Shown: positions 25,108-33,749 of the stretch, piece after piece
How positions within the stretch are numbered: position 1 is the first letter of the stretch
Layout of the letters: every line of letters starts with the position of its first letter
Notes under the pieces: model-generated
What the model saw: the letters and a program-made list of their open reading frames with translations, nothing else
Databases searched by the model: none
Told to the model about the DNA's origin: nothing
DNA from: Bacteroidales bacterium
Lineage (GTDB): Bacteria > Bacteroidota > Bacteroidia > Bacteroidales > Prolixibacteraceae
DNA length: 53,965 bases
NCBI GenBank assembly: GCA_012719495.1
Contig: JAAYAG010000133.1
Span: 1-53,965 of the forward strand
Reading direction: 5' to 3'
Position numbers and translations under genes: made by a program

Positions 25108-26838
25108 ATGAGTATCCGAGAATTAAGTGAACAAGAAATTATACGTCGCGAATCGTTGAATAAATTACGGGAACTGGGCATTAATCCCTATCCTGCCGAC
25201 GAGTATACTATAACCAATTCGTGTGCTGAACTGAAAGAAAAATACAATCCTGAAGAGAATAATTTTCAGGAGGTTTCGATAGCTGGACGCCTTATGGGAC
25301 AGCGCATTATGGGAAAGGCTTCGTTTGCCGAAATCCAGGATGAATCGGGAAGGATTCAGCTCTACATCAATCGCGATGAGCTATGCCCGGGAGAAGATAA
25401 AACTCTTTACAACGACGTTTTCAAAAAGCTTTTCGATATAGGTGATATCATTGGGGTAAAAGGTTTTGTTTTTATAACCCAGATGGGTGAAACCAGTGTT
25501 CATGTAAAAGAATTGGTGCTTTTAAGCAAATCCTTGCGTCCGTTGCCCATTGTAAAAGAAAAAGATGGACAAACATTCGATGCTTTTACCGACCCGGAGA
25601 CCCGTTACCGCCAGCGCTATGTCGACTTGATTGTGAATCCGCTCGTACGCGAAACCTTCAAGAACCGGACAAAGGTGATTAATACCATGCGCCAGATGTT
25701 CAACGAGCGGGGTTATCTCGAAGTCGAAACCCCAATTTTGCAGCCCATCCCAGGAGGTGCAGCTGCGCGGCCATTCATAACCCACCACAACGCGCTCGAT
25801 ATTCCCCTTTACATGAGAATTGCGAACGAGTTGTATCTTAAACGTCTCATTGTAGGAGGGTTCGAGGGGGTCTATGAATTTGCAAAAGATTTCAGGAACG
25901 AAGGGATGGACCGTACCCATAACCCCGAATTTACGGTTATGGAAATTTATATTGCCTACAAAGATTACCATTGGATGATGGACTTTACCGAAGAGATGAT
26001 TGAGCGGGTAGCCCTAGCCCTTCATGGAACAACAACGGTTCAGGTTGGCGAAAATAGTATTGATTTTAAACGTCCTTTCAAACGCATTTCAATTCTCGAC
26101 TCGATAAAAGAACATACCGGGTTCGATGTTTCCGGGATGGACGAGGAACAGTTGCGTGAAGTTTGTAAAAAGCTTGATATTGAGGTGGATAACACAATGG
26201 GAAAAGGAAAGCTTATTGATGAAATCTTTGGTGAAAAATGTGAGTCAAATTATATACAACCCACATTCATAACCGATTACCCAAAAGAAATGTCGCCATT
26301 GTGCAAGAAACACCGCGATAATCCCGACCTCACCGAGCGCTTCGAGCTAATGGTTAATGGGAAAGAACTTTGTAATGCATATTCTGAGCTTAACGATCCG
26401 ATTGATCAGCTTGAAAGGTTTGAAGAACAGTTGCGACTTTCTGAAAAAGGCGACGACGAAGCAATGTTTATCGACATGGATTTTGTCCGTGCCCTTGAAT
26501 ACGGAATGCCCCCAACTTCGGGAATGGGAATTGGAATCGACCGTTTGGTAATGTTTATGACGAATCAGCCTTCGATACAGGATGTGCTGTTTTTCCCACA
26601 AATGAAACCTGAAAAAATTGTTAAAACCGATTCGAAAGATGATTTTGTGGCAGCCGGTATCCCAGAAGAGTGGGTAGAACCACTTTTCAAGTTAGGATAC
26701 AAGACCCTTGCAAAGTTGAAGTCGGTTGAAAAACCAGCTAAACTTCATCAAGAGATTTGTGGGTTCAATAAGAAAAACAAACTTGGCTTGGCAAACCCAT
26801 CTCAAGATGAGGTTGGACAATGGGTTGAAAATGCTTGA
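25108..26838 (+). CDS. lysS: Lysyl-tRNA synthetase, class II
   Basis: 576 residues. An N-terminal OB-fold anticodon-binding domain (about 55-150) precedes the class II catalytic core: motif 2 around [15 protein letters not shown] and motif 3 [12 protein letters not shown] near residue 475. About 75 extra residues follow motif 3, a C-terminal extension common in Bacteroidota LysS that resembles helix-hairpin-helix-like helices. It charges tRNA-Lys in the cytoplasm. It ends at a strong terminator. Confidence 0.97.
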   Translation: MSIRELSEQEIIRRESLNKLRELGINPYPADEYTITNSCAELKEKYNPEENNFQEVSIAGRLMGQRIMGKASFAEIQDESGRIQLYINRDELCPGEDKTLYNDVFKKLFDIGDIIGVKGFVFITQMGETSVHVKELVLLSKSLRPLPIVKEKDGQTFDAFTDPETRYRQRYVDLIVNPLVRETFKNRTKVINTMRQMFNERGYLEVETPILQPIPGGAAARPFITHHNALDIPLYMRIANELYLKRLIVGGFEGVYEFAKDFRNEGMDRTHNPEFTVMEIYIAYKDYHWMMDFTEEMIERVALALHGTTTVQVGENSIDFKRPFKRISILDSIKEHTGFDVSGMDEEQLREVCKKLDIEVDNTMGKGKLIDEIFGEKCESNYIQPTFITDYPKEMSPLCKKHRDNPDLTERFELMVNGKELCNAYSELNDPIDQLERFEEQLRLSEKGDDEAMFIDMDFVRALEYGMPPTSGMGIGIDRLVMFMTNQPSIQDVLFFPQMKPEKIVKTDSKDDFVAAGIPEEWVEPLFKLGYKTLAKLKSVEKPAKLHQEICGFNKKNKLGLANPSQDEVGQWVENA

Positions 26839-26859
26839 TGTAATCATGAATAAAATAGC

Positions 26860-26887
26860 AAAGGGGCTGAAAGCCCCTTTTTTTTTC
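26860..26887 (+). terminator. Terminator after lysS
   Basis: AAAGGGGCT, GAA, AGCCCCTTT stem-loop with a long T run. Confidence 0.9.
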
Positions 26888-26928
26888 CAGTATTGAGTTG
26901 ATTGTACGAACCTGCATGGTTTGAAATT

Positions 26929-28569
26929 TTAATTATACCAGAACACACTTTTTACTACCTTGCCTTTGGCACCGTCGGGCGGAAGTATGTTCAAATAATT
27001 GCAAAGTGTTGGCAAAATGTCGATTGCTTCAATAGGAGTGTCGAGGATTCCAGGTTTAATGTTTGCTCCATAAAATACAACTGGGAAGCGATTTTCAGCC
27101 GAATATTCCACTTCGTTGTAACGGGGCACCGGGTACCATCCTTCCTCAAGAATGAGCATTACATCGCCCGAGCGTTGGATGCAGTAGCTGTTTTCAATTA
27201 TCTGAAAACGGCGGTTATCGAAGTTTGACAATTCAATGAGCGAAGCAGGAACTGCGGCCTTAATGCCTTCAAACTGGTTGAGGAACAGGGCTGTTTTCTG
27301 TTGCATGTCATCGAGCTTAATTTCCTTTTCTTCAATGAGCTCGTGGTTGAGGAACACTTGTTCTTCGTTATACATCAAAATCCATTCGCCAACTCCATAT
27401 ACCGCATTTAGGTATGCCCGAAGCAGGGCCATGGCACTGTGTGGGGAAAAATCGCTGCATGGAAGGTTCATTTCCTCTTTAAGAACATCGGGTGGATAAC
27501 CTCCGGTAGAAGCCGCAGTCAGGAATACCATATAATTCTCTTTGCCAATTTTCCGGTCGAGATAATTTAACAGCGATGTTATGTCCTGGTCAAGGCGCAA
27601 ATACATATCGTGTGTTTCGACCGAAGACGGGGTAAACCATTTGTTGGCAAAATCCATTGAGGTAAAAGTTAAATTCAGCAAATCTATATCAGCATCGTTG
27701 CCCAACACTTGCTGGTCAATTAAATAGAAAGCAAATTCTTTGACAAATTTATTTCCATAAGGGGTGGCAGCAAGTAGTTGATATTTAGATTTTACCATTT
27801 CGGTAAGTTTGCTTAGGTCGTAAGGAAAAGTATTCCATTTTTTCCAAAATCCCTTTTCAAGAATGTAGGCATCTTCAAAGTCTGTTTTGTAGCTGCTTGG
27901 AGGGAGCAGCGGTTCCCATTTCTGTTCAAGGTAATAATCAGCTAAATGTCTTTCGTTGAAATTCATTACCCAATCGGGAAAATTCTCCATGTAATACGAC
28001 GAAGAGATCATTTTCCCGTTTAGAGGATCGAGCCAAAAGGCTCCGTCGGCGGCATGACCGGCACTAAGTACGGCTGCAACAGGGTTTAACGCAACCGAGT
28101 ACACTTTCGACCTGAAATTGGAGATTTCTTTCATGGCATCTCCCAATGTGTACATTTTTAGCATATTGGCCGACATATTCCCGTTTTTTGAATCGCTTCC
28201 CAGCGTGAGGTAAAAATCGTCGTTTATTGCATCAATTTCTTTCTTTGTAAGATGTTTATACCATTTGTCGCCTACTATGCCATGTTCGGCAGGGTAAGAG
28301 CCGGTATATATTGTGGGTATTACTGTCGATGTGCGTATGTTATGAATGTCGAGTCTTGCATTGAGAGAGTACGCGCCGTTTTCGAACAGCCGTTTAAAAC
28401 CGCCTTCCTGAAAGGTATCCCAATATCGGGTCACATAGTCTGACCTTAAATGGTCTATGGTTATGCCAACCACCAACTTGGGGGTTTTAGCACTTTTCAG
28501 TTGGTTTGTTTGGGCTTGTAGCCCGAGCGTTAAAGCAATAATCAGTATACTTAAAAAAAATCTCCCCAT
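26929..28569 (-). CDS. PafA-like alkaline phosphatase superfamily protein, probably inactive
   Basis: 546 residues with a signal peptide ending in LQAQ. The whole chain aligns with the PafA/type I phosphodiesterase fold: D39 (GITIDHLRSDY), T80 at the nucleophile position, IYTGSYPAEHGIVG, and the SMDF..PSSVETHDMYLRLD segment. Most other active-site residues are changed: N162 and V164 stand where PafA has K162 and R164, K310 replaces the H of DxxxH, AAS replaces ADH (352-354), and the late His is missing. I infer a periplasmic pseudoenzyme or one with altered metal chemistry. It has its own -7 box, TACATTTG (28599-28592). Confidence 0.8.
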   Translation of the reverse strand: MGRFFLSILIIALTLGLQAQTNQLKSAKTPKLVVGITIDHLRSDYVTRYWDTFQEGGFKRLFENGAYSLNARLDIHNIRTSTVIPTIYTGSYPAEHGIVGDKWYKHLTKKEIDAINDDFYLTLGSDSKNGNMSANMLKMYTLGDAMKEISNFRSKVYSVALNPVAAVLSAGHAADGAFWLDPLNGKMISSSYYMENFPDWVMNFNERHLADYYLEQKWEPLLPPSSYKTDFEDAYILEKGFWKKWNTFPYDLSKLTEMVKSKYQLLAATPYGNKFVKEFAFYLIDQQVLGNDADIDLLNLTFTSMDFANKWFTPSSVETHDMYLRLDQDITSLLNYLDRKIGKENYMVFLTAASTGGYPPDVLKEEMNLPCSDFSPHSAMALLRAYLNAVYGVGEWILMYNEEQVFLNHELIEEKEIKLDDMQQKTALFLNQFEGIKAAVPASLIELSNFDNRRFQIIENSYCIQRSGDVMLILEEGWYPVPRYNEVEYSAENRFPVVFYGANIKPGILDTPIEAIDILPTLCNYLNILPPDGAKGKVVKSVFWYN

Positions 28570-28704
28570 CTTCTGTAATTATTATTCTTTCCAAATGTAT
28601 AAAATTGGGTGAGGTATAAAAATGGTTCGAGCGAAAAGAGTGCTTGTCAACCCCAAAATTAAACCTGTATTTGATACGAGCATAATTTCTATCGTTCGTC
28701 TTGT

Positions 28705-29469
28705 CTAGCGCTTTTTTTCGGTAAGGTATTTCCAAAATCTCTTGGGCATATGCTGACGCTGCAATTTTGGGTTCAGCCGTTCACGAATGGTGGTGCTTTT
28801 GCAATATCCAATCCATGCTTGCTGGTAAAAACCCTCCTCTTCCTGTAGAAGATTGGCCGGCATTGCACCTGTTGACCTGCTGAAGGTTTTGTCGGCAAGG
28901 GTTATTTCTTCGGATGTTTTCTTGTTGTAGTAAAAACCATAATCGCGTTTTAGATCGTAAACTACCCAATTCTGGTCTGCAAATCGATTTTGTAATTGTT
29001 TGATTGTTAAAGGAAGGACATCATACTCCGGACTAATGGCTGAGAAATAAATTCCATCGAGGGTGCATTGAAACCTGACGAATTGTAGCACACGCATAGC
29101 CTCTCGCATTACTCGCCGGGCAGCCTTCCTGACCGTTAGAATATTCGCATCGCCAAAATTCCCTTCAACCGAAAGGGGAAGTATAAATGCCTGTCTGATA
29201 TATTCCAAAAGAGCCATCTCGATTCCTTTTTCTCCCGAGAGCCACGCCGAATAAGGTATTTGATTAAGTTCGGGCTTAAGTTTTTGCTGTAATCCTTTCC
29301 ATACCCGTTCGGCATGGTCAAAATCGGTTGTTATTTCTTCCTTTGAAGTAAACATGGTATGCTGAAAATGCTCTTTTGCTGTGATTTCGGTGGGCTCAAG
29401 CTTCCTTTTGTATACTTCAAACACTACCGACAAGTAACCTTCAAATGTTCCGTCGTAAACAAGCAACAT
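28705..29469 (-). CDS. TIGR03915-type putative DNA metabolism protein (DUF4130)
   Basis: 254 residues. The opening LLVYDGTFEGYLSVVFEVYKRK and the later RRVMREAMRVLQFVRFQ and PEYDVLPLT segments match the TIGR03915/DUF4130 family, which nearly always accompanies the TIGR03916 radical SAM protein, as here, 25 bases downstream of it. The pair is annotated as a probable DNA modification or repair system. The basic C-terminus (HMPKRFWKYLTEKKR) could bind nucleic acid. The exact reaction is not established. Confidence 0.85.
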   Translation of the reverse strand: MLLVYDGTFEGYLSVVFEVYKRKLEPTEITAKEHFQHTMFTSKEEITTDFDHAERVWKGLQQKLKPELNQIPYSAWLSGEKGIEMALLEYIRQAFILPLSVEGNFGDANILTVRKAARRVMREAMRVLQFVRFQCTLDGIYFSAISPEYDVLPLTIKQLQNRFADQNWVVYDLKRDYGFYYNKKTSEEITLADKTFSRSTGAMPANLLQEEEGFYQQAWIGYCKSTTIRERLNPKLQRQHMPKRFWKYLTEKKR

Positions 29470-29494
29470 GATTTATGAATTATGATATCTTTTA

Positions 29495-30808
29495 TTAATC
29501 GAGCATTGCTAAATTGGTGGTTAAGCGTAGCGGTTTCACATTATCGCCAAACGAAAATAATTTCAACTGTGTGTCGGGTTGCGATTTGGGTTTTGGTTTG
29601 TCTCCAAGAATAATCTGCTTTCGCAGGGTTTCACTCGGAAGATCGAACACCGATGCTGGTAGCTCATTGTTCACGATGAAGTATTTGGCCCGCTTCATCA
29701 CCACCCCGATTTTGGTCAGGTGTTGGGTGTTGAGCGTTCGGAACTTTCGGGCTTCAATAATCCGCTGTGCCGATTGTACTCCTATGCCCGGTACCCGCAA
29801 TATCATCTCGTAAGGCGCCTTGTTCACGTTGATGGGAAATTGATGCAGGTTTCGCAACGCCCACGCCAATTTTGGGTCAATTTCAAGGTCGAGGAACGGA
29901 TGCTCGTCACTCACAATTTCGTTGGCTTTGAACTTGTAAAAACGCATGAGCCAGTCGCTTTGGTAAAGACGGTTTTCACGCACCAGTGGCGGCGTTTTGA
30001 TGGCTGGTAGCCGCTGGTCGTATTCGTTCACAGGCAGGTAACCGGAATAGTACACCCGCTTTAACCGTTGTCCTTGATAAAGGTCCGATGCCAGCGACAA
30101 GATTTGCCGGTCGCTTTCGGGAGTAGCGCCTACAATAAGTTGAGTGCTTTGTCCGGCAGGGGCAAACGTTGGGGCATGGCGAAGGTGCTTTCGTTCTTCC
30201 TTTTGGGCAATAATGTTCTCTTTAATAAAATTCATGGGCCGATAAATGTCGACATAGTTTTTTTCGGGTGCTAACCGTTTGAGTTCCGGGTTTGAAGGGA
30301 TTTCGATGTTCACACTAAGCCTGTCGACCCAAATCCCAGCCTGATGAATCAAGTCGGAACTGGCTCCCGGAATGGCTTTCATGTGAATGTAGCCGTTGTA
30401 ACGCTCTTCAATTCGGAGCTTTTTGGCAACCAGCATCATTCGTTCCATGGTGTAGTCGGGGCTTTTAATCACCCCTGAGCTAAGGAACAGCCCTTCGATG
30501 TAATTCCGGCGATAAAAACCGATAGTTAAATCAACCAGTTCTTCAACAGTGAGTGTGGCTCGCGGGCGGTCGTTGGTGCGGCGATTGATGCAATAGGCGC
30601 AGTCGTATATGCAATTGTTAGTCATAAGCACTTTCAGAAGGCTTATGCAGCGCCCGTCTTCAGTAAAGCTATGGCAGATTCCGCAGTTTACAGCGTTGCC
30701 AACGCCTCCCTGTGTATTGGCCCGATTGTTTCCGCTAGAGGCACAAGAGACATCATATTTTGCCGCGTCGGCTAATATATTTAGTTTTTTCTGGACAATA
30801 TCGTTCAT
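29495..30808 (-). CDS. Putative DNA modification/repair radical SAM protein (TIGR03916)
   Basis: 437 residues. The radical SAM cluster motif is C66-x3-C70-x2-C73 (CIYDCAYC), preceded by extra Cys at 42, 45 and 54. A helix-hairpin-helix DNA-binding region lies near residues 340-375 (ILRVPGIGVQSAQRIIEARK). Family members pair with TIGR03915 proteins, and a DNA repair or modification role is inferred from domain content. The gene is divergent from a LexA-like regulator, and a palindrome overlaps its -7 box, suggesting damage-inducible control. Confidence 0.88.
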   Translation of the reverse strand: MNDIVQKKLNILADAAKYDVSCASSGNNRANTQGGVGNAVNCGICHSFTEDGRCISLLKVLMTNNCIYDCAYCINRRTNDRPRATLTVEELVDLTIGFYRRNYIEGLFLSSGVIKSPDYTMERMMLVAKKLRIEERYNGYIHMKAIPGASSDLIHQAGIWVDRLSVNIEIPSNPELKRLAPEKNYVDIYRPMNFIKENIIAQKEERKHLRHAPTFAPAGQSTQLIVGATPESDRQILSLASDLYQGQRLKRVYYSGYLPVNEYDQRLPAIKTPPLVRENRLYQSDWLMRFYKFKANEIVSDEHPFLDLEIDPKLAWALRNLHQFPINVNKAPYEMILRVPGIGVQSAQRIIEARKFRTLNTQHLTKIGVVMKRAKYFIVNNELPASVFDLPSETLRKQIILGDKPKPKSQPDTQLKLFSFGDNVKPLRLTTNLAMLD

Positions 30809-30836
30809 GGCTAATGAAAAAAGAGTAACTTTACAA

Positions 30837-30844
30837 CAAAAATA
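30837..30844 (-). promoter_or_regulatory. -7 box of the DNA-repair radical SAM gene
   Basis: Minus strand TATTTTTG, 29 bases before the ATG at 30808, matches TAnnTTTG exactly and overlaps the 30843-30859 palindrome by two bases. Confidence 0.6.
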
Positions 30845-30859
30845 CTAATAAAATTAGTA
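30843..30859. promoter_or_regulatory. Palindromic operator candidate in the divergent promoter region
   Basis: TACTAAT, AAA, ATTAGTA: perfect 7-base arms around 3 bases, abutting the -7 box of the radical SAM gene. The half-site AATACTAA recurs at 30932-30939 just before the LexA-like gene. This is where a dimeric repressor would block transcription. Confidence 0.55.
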
Positions 30860-30943
30860 AATTATCATTAGCAGATAAGAAAGTTTTAAACATTAATTTT
30901 TTGATGACTATTTGTTAACGGTTTTTTCCTGAATACTAAAGAT

Positions 30944-31723
30944 ATGATCTACCTGAAAGAAAATATGCGTTACCTGCGGAAGCAAAAGAAGATGACGCAG
31001 GGCGATCTGGCCGATAAGCTGGATATTAAACGGTCGCTGATTGGTTCGTACGAAGAGGGCAGGGGTGTGCCCAAACTTTCGGTAATCAAGCAGATGGCTG
31101 ATCTGTTCGAAGTAAGTGTGGATACTCTTTTAGCAGTTGATCTTTCATCGGAAGAGCCAACAGCCATCAGCCAACAGCCAATAGCTTCACAACCCGATTT
31201 AAAGTTGCTGAGCATTGTAGTTACTCCCGATAATGATGAGCGTATTGCCATTGTTCCCATAAAAGCATCTGCCGGTTATCTGACCGGTCGTGCCGATCAG
31301 GGATACATGGAACAGCTTCCGAACTTTTCGATGCCGGTTTCTGAGCTGAACAAAGGCAAAACGTATCGGGTCTTTCAAATAAAGGGCGACAGCATGTTGC
31401 CTGTACCTTCCGGTTCGTACATTTTTTGCGATTATGTCGAAAGTGTTTCGGGCATTCGCGAAGGTAAACCGTATGTTCTGATAACCGCCGACGAAGGAAT
31501 TGTATACAAGCGCGTTTATCCTCAGGCTGAAAATCAGTTGTTGCTAAAATCCGACAATCCCGAATACGAACCTTATTCAGTGGCGATGTCATCTCTGTTT
31601 GAAATTTGGAAAGCGATCGGTTTTCTAACCTTTGAACTCCCAGAGCCCGATGCTATGAATGTGCAGAAGCTGGGTTCGCTGGTGGCTAAATTGCAGCAAG
31701 AAGTATCAAAGTTGCAAGGGTAA
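30944..31723 (+). CDS. LexA-like repressor: XRE HTH plus S24 peptidase domain
   Basis: 259 residues. An N-terminal XRE-type helix-turn-helix (about 7-62, QGDLADKLDIKRSLIGSYEEG) replaces the winged helix of true LexA. The C-terminal S24 domain has a candidate self-cleavage site A110-G111, nucleophile S150 in KGDSM and general base K189 in VYKRV, with spacings close to those of LexA. A coiled tail ends the protein. It is divergent from the DNA-repair pair, so the natural inference is an autocleaving SOS-type repressor of that unit and perhaps of itself. Confidence 0.88.
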   Translation: MIYLKENMRYLRKQKKMTQGDLADKLDIKRSLIGSYEEGRGVPKLSVIKQMADLFEVSVDTLLAVDLSSEEPTAISQQPIASQPDLKLLSIVVTPDNDERIAIVPIKASAGYLTGRADQGYMEQLPNFSMPVSELNKGKTYRVFQIKGDSMLPVPSGSYIFCDYVESVSGIREGKPYVLITADEGIVYKRVYPQAENQLLLKSDNPEYEPYSVAMSSLFEIWKAIGFLTFELPEPDAMNVQKLGSLVAKLQQEVSKLQG

Positions 31724-31800
31724 TTTTTTTGGGTGTTAATGTTATGTTATTCTCATATTTCCTCTTTTCTCTTTCCTTTTTTTAGGTTATGTTCGTCGTA

Positions 31801-31808
31801 TAGTTTTG
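31801..31808 (+). promoter_or_regulatory. -7 box of the terpenoid-type cluster
   Basis: TAGTTTTG matches TAnnTTTG and lies only 10 bases before the ATG at 31819, implying a very short or absent leader. No clear -33 element. Confidence 0.4.
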
Positions 31809-31818
31809 TTAGTTAGCC

Positions 31819-32577
31819 ATGAATAAAACAGCAATGCTTCTTTGCCAATGCCGGGATGTGTCTGAAAATCAGTTTCACAAAGAGTCGACACGGCAACTGT
31901 TGTCCGGGTTTGATGCCGATGTTTTTGTGCTCGATGATCTTTGTGCCCTGGCCGTGAACGAGCGATCTTTTTTTAAAGAGATCGAAGAATCGTACACAGA
32001 TAAAATTATTATGGCCTGCTATCCGCGGGTTGTCAGGAATATGCTTCTGCAAAATGAAATAACCTTGAGCAATTATGATGTTATAAATCATCATGAAGTT
32101 AGCCGCGAAACACAATTCGCGCAAAAGCTTTCCGATCGTGGAATCTCTCAGGGAAAGGCACGTTTTAATGAAGTTAAAAGTTTGTTAGCTGTACCTTCCT
32201 GGTTTCCGGTGATCGATCTGTTGCAATGCACCCACTGCGGAAAGTGCGCCCGCTTTTGTCTTTTTGGGGTATATTCTTATTCCGAAAAGAAGTTGAAAGT
32301 GGTGAACCCGTTATCGTGCAAAAACCTTTGTCCGGCCTGTGCCCGCACTTGTCCATCATCAGCCATCATGTTTCCAAAGCTGGCCGAAGGCGGCGTATTG
32401 GCGGGTGCTGAACCCGGCAATACCGTCCAGCCGGTAACGATGAATGAGGGTAACCTTGCCGCCCGGTTGTCTCAACGAAATCAGCTTCACCGCACGGTGT
32501 TAAACAGCGGGTTCTTGCAACAAGCCGAAGCAGAGCGGCGTAAAGCTCTCGACGAAATGAAAAAGACAAAAGAATGA
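31819..32577 (+). CDS. Ferredoxin-domain protein, 2x[4Fe-4S], first gene of the terpenoid-type cluster
   Basis: 252 residues. The N-terminal 120 residues resemble a Rossmann-like segment beginning LLCQC, somewhat like the start of HdrA-type proteins. A double-cluster ferredoxin domain follows: C137-x2-C140-x2-C143-x3-C147 and C167-x3-C171-x2-C174-x3-C178. The last 70 residues are charged and helical. It probably feeds electrons to the radical SAM enzyme encoded next, whose ATG overlaps this stop codon by 4 bases. The exact subfamily is not recognised. Confidence 0.8.
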   Translation: MNKTAMLLCQCRDVSENQFHKESTRQLLSGFDADVFVLDDLCALAVNERSFFKEIEESYTDKIIMACYPRVVRNMLLQNEITLSNYDVINHHEVSRETQFAQKLSDRGISQGKARFNEVKSLLAVPSWFPVIDLLQCTHCGKCARFCLFGVYSYSEKKLKVVNPLSCKNLCPACARTCPSSAIMFPKLAEGGVLAGAEPGNTVQPVTMNEGNLAARLSQRNQLHRTVLNSGFLQQAEAERRKALDEMKKTKE

Positions 32578-33749
32578 TTCATGTAATTCGAAATACCGAC
32601 CGTCGTTGTTTGCGCCGGTTCATTGTCAACATGGGAATGAAGGGCGTTGCGGGTTTTGCCCGATACCAGCGCCGAATGAAGAAAGGCGACTTTTTTCCCG
32701 CTTTTCATTTTATTTCGGTAACCGATCATTGCAACTTGCATTGTCTGGGGTGCTGGGTGACGGGTAAAAAGCAGAACAACCAGTTATCGGCCGAGGAGGT
32801 TGACCGCATTATCATCGAAACCAAACAGAAAGGATCTTATTTCTTCGGAATATTGGGTGGTGAACCCTTGCTGTACAAATCGCTGATGGAGATATTCCGC
32901 AAGCATTCCGATTGTTATTTCCAGCTGTTTACCAACGGAACGCTTCTTAGCCCGTCTGTGGCCGAGGAGCTACGGCAGTGTGCCAATGTTACGCCGTTAA
33001 TTAGTTTCGAGGGCGATGAAAATGTGGCTGACATTCGTCGGGGAGGAACCGCTGTTTTTCAGCGCACACAGCAAGCCATCGGTAATGCTGTTGATGCAGG
33101 GCTACTGACCGGAGTGGCGATTAGTGTTTGCAAATCGAACATCGACATGGCCACTTCCGACGCATTCATTCAATCGTTGATCGACAAAAAAGTGGCCTAT
33201 CTCTGGTATTACATCTATCGACCTGTAGGCGAAAATGCCTCGGTCGAACTGGCGCTCGATGCCAGCGATATTCTTCGTTTACGCAAGCATCTGATTGCAG
33301 CCCGTTCACACTACCGGTCAATTGTCGTTATCGATACCTATTGGGATGCCGATGGGAAGCCATTTTGTCCGGCTGCCAAAGGGTTGAGCCATCATATCAA
33401 TGCCTCGGGTTATATCGAACCTTGTCCGGTTGTTCAGTTTGCTACCGATTCGGTTCACGATGGAAAGCTCGATGCGATTTACCGCGAATCCTCTTTTTTG
33501 AACGATGTACGGACTGTTTTTCCGACGCTTTCGAAGGGGTGCCCGGTGATGGATAACCCACAATCGTTGGTCGGATTTATCGATGCGCATTCGGCAAAAG
33601 ATACTTCGGGGCGCGAAAATGAACGCACAAGACTACTGGCTATGCCCGAGGTGACCAGTCATGGCTCGTGTCCGGTGATTCCTGAAAAACAATGGATATA
33701 CAGATTCGCAAAAAGGAGAGCTTTCTTCGGATTGGGTGCCTATGGATAA
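32574..33749 (+). CDS. Radical SAM enzyme of the terpenoid-type cluster
   Basis: 391 residues. The cluster motif is C53-x3-C57-x2-C60 (CNLHCLGC), followed by the FGILGGEPL SAM-binding segment. The C-terminal third has further cysteines (around CPAAKG, EPCPVV, KGCPV, GSCPV) in a SPASM-like arrangement that could hold auxiliary Fe-S clusters. The substrate is unknown. Translational coupling with the ferredoxin upstream and an 8-base overlap with the prenyl synthase downstream point to radical chemistry on the terpenoid or a precursor. The general style recalls HpnH, but similarity beyond the radical SAM core is not evident. Confidence 0.82.
   Translation: MIHVIRNTDRRCLRRFIVNMGMKGVAGFARYQRRMKKGDFFPAFHFISVTDHCNLHCLGCWVTGKKQNNQLSAEEVDRIIIETKQKGSYFFGILGGEPLLYKSLMEIFRKHSDCYFQLFTNGTLLSPSVAEELRQCANVTPLISFEGDENVADIRRGGTAVFQRTQQAIGNAVDAGLLTGVAISVCKSNIDMATSDAFIQSLIDKKVAYLWYYIYRPVGENASVELALDASDILRLRKHLIAARSHYRSIVVIDTYWDADGKPFCPAAKGLSHHINASGYIEPCPVVQFATDSVHDGKLDAIYRESSFLNDVRTVFPTLSKGCPVMDNPQSLVGFIDAHSAKDTSGRENERTRLLAMPEVTSHGSCPVIPEKQWIYRFAKRRAFFGLGAYG

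Noticed and set aside
28570-28704. Possible tRNA because of a GGTTCGA-like string near 28624
   Set aside because: No acceptor stem, anticodon arm or matching 3' end could be formed around it.
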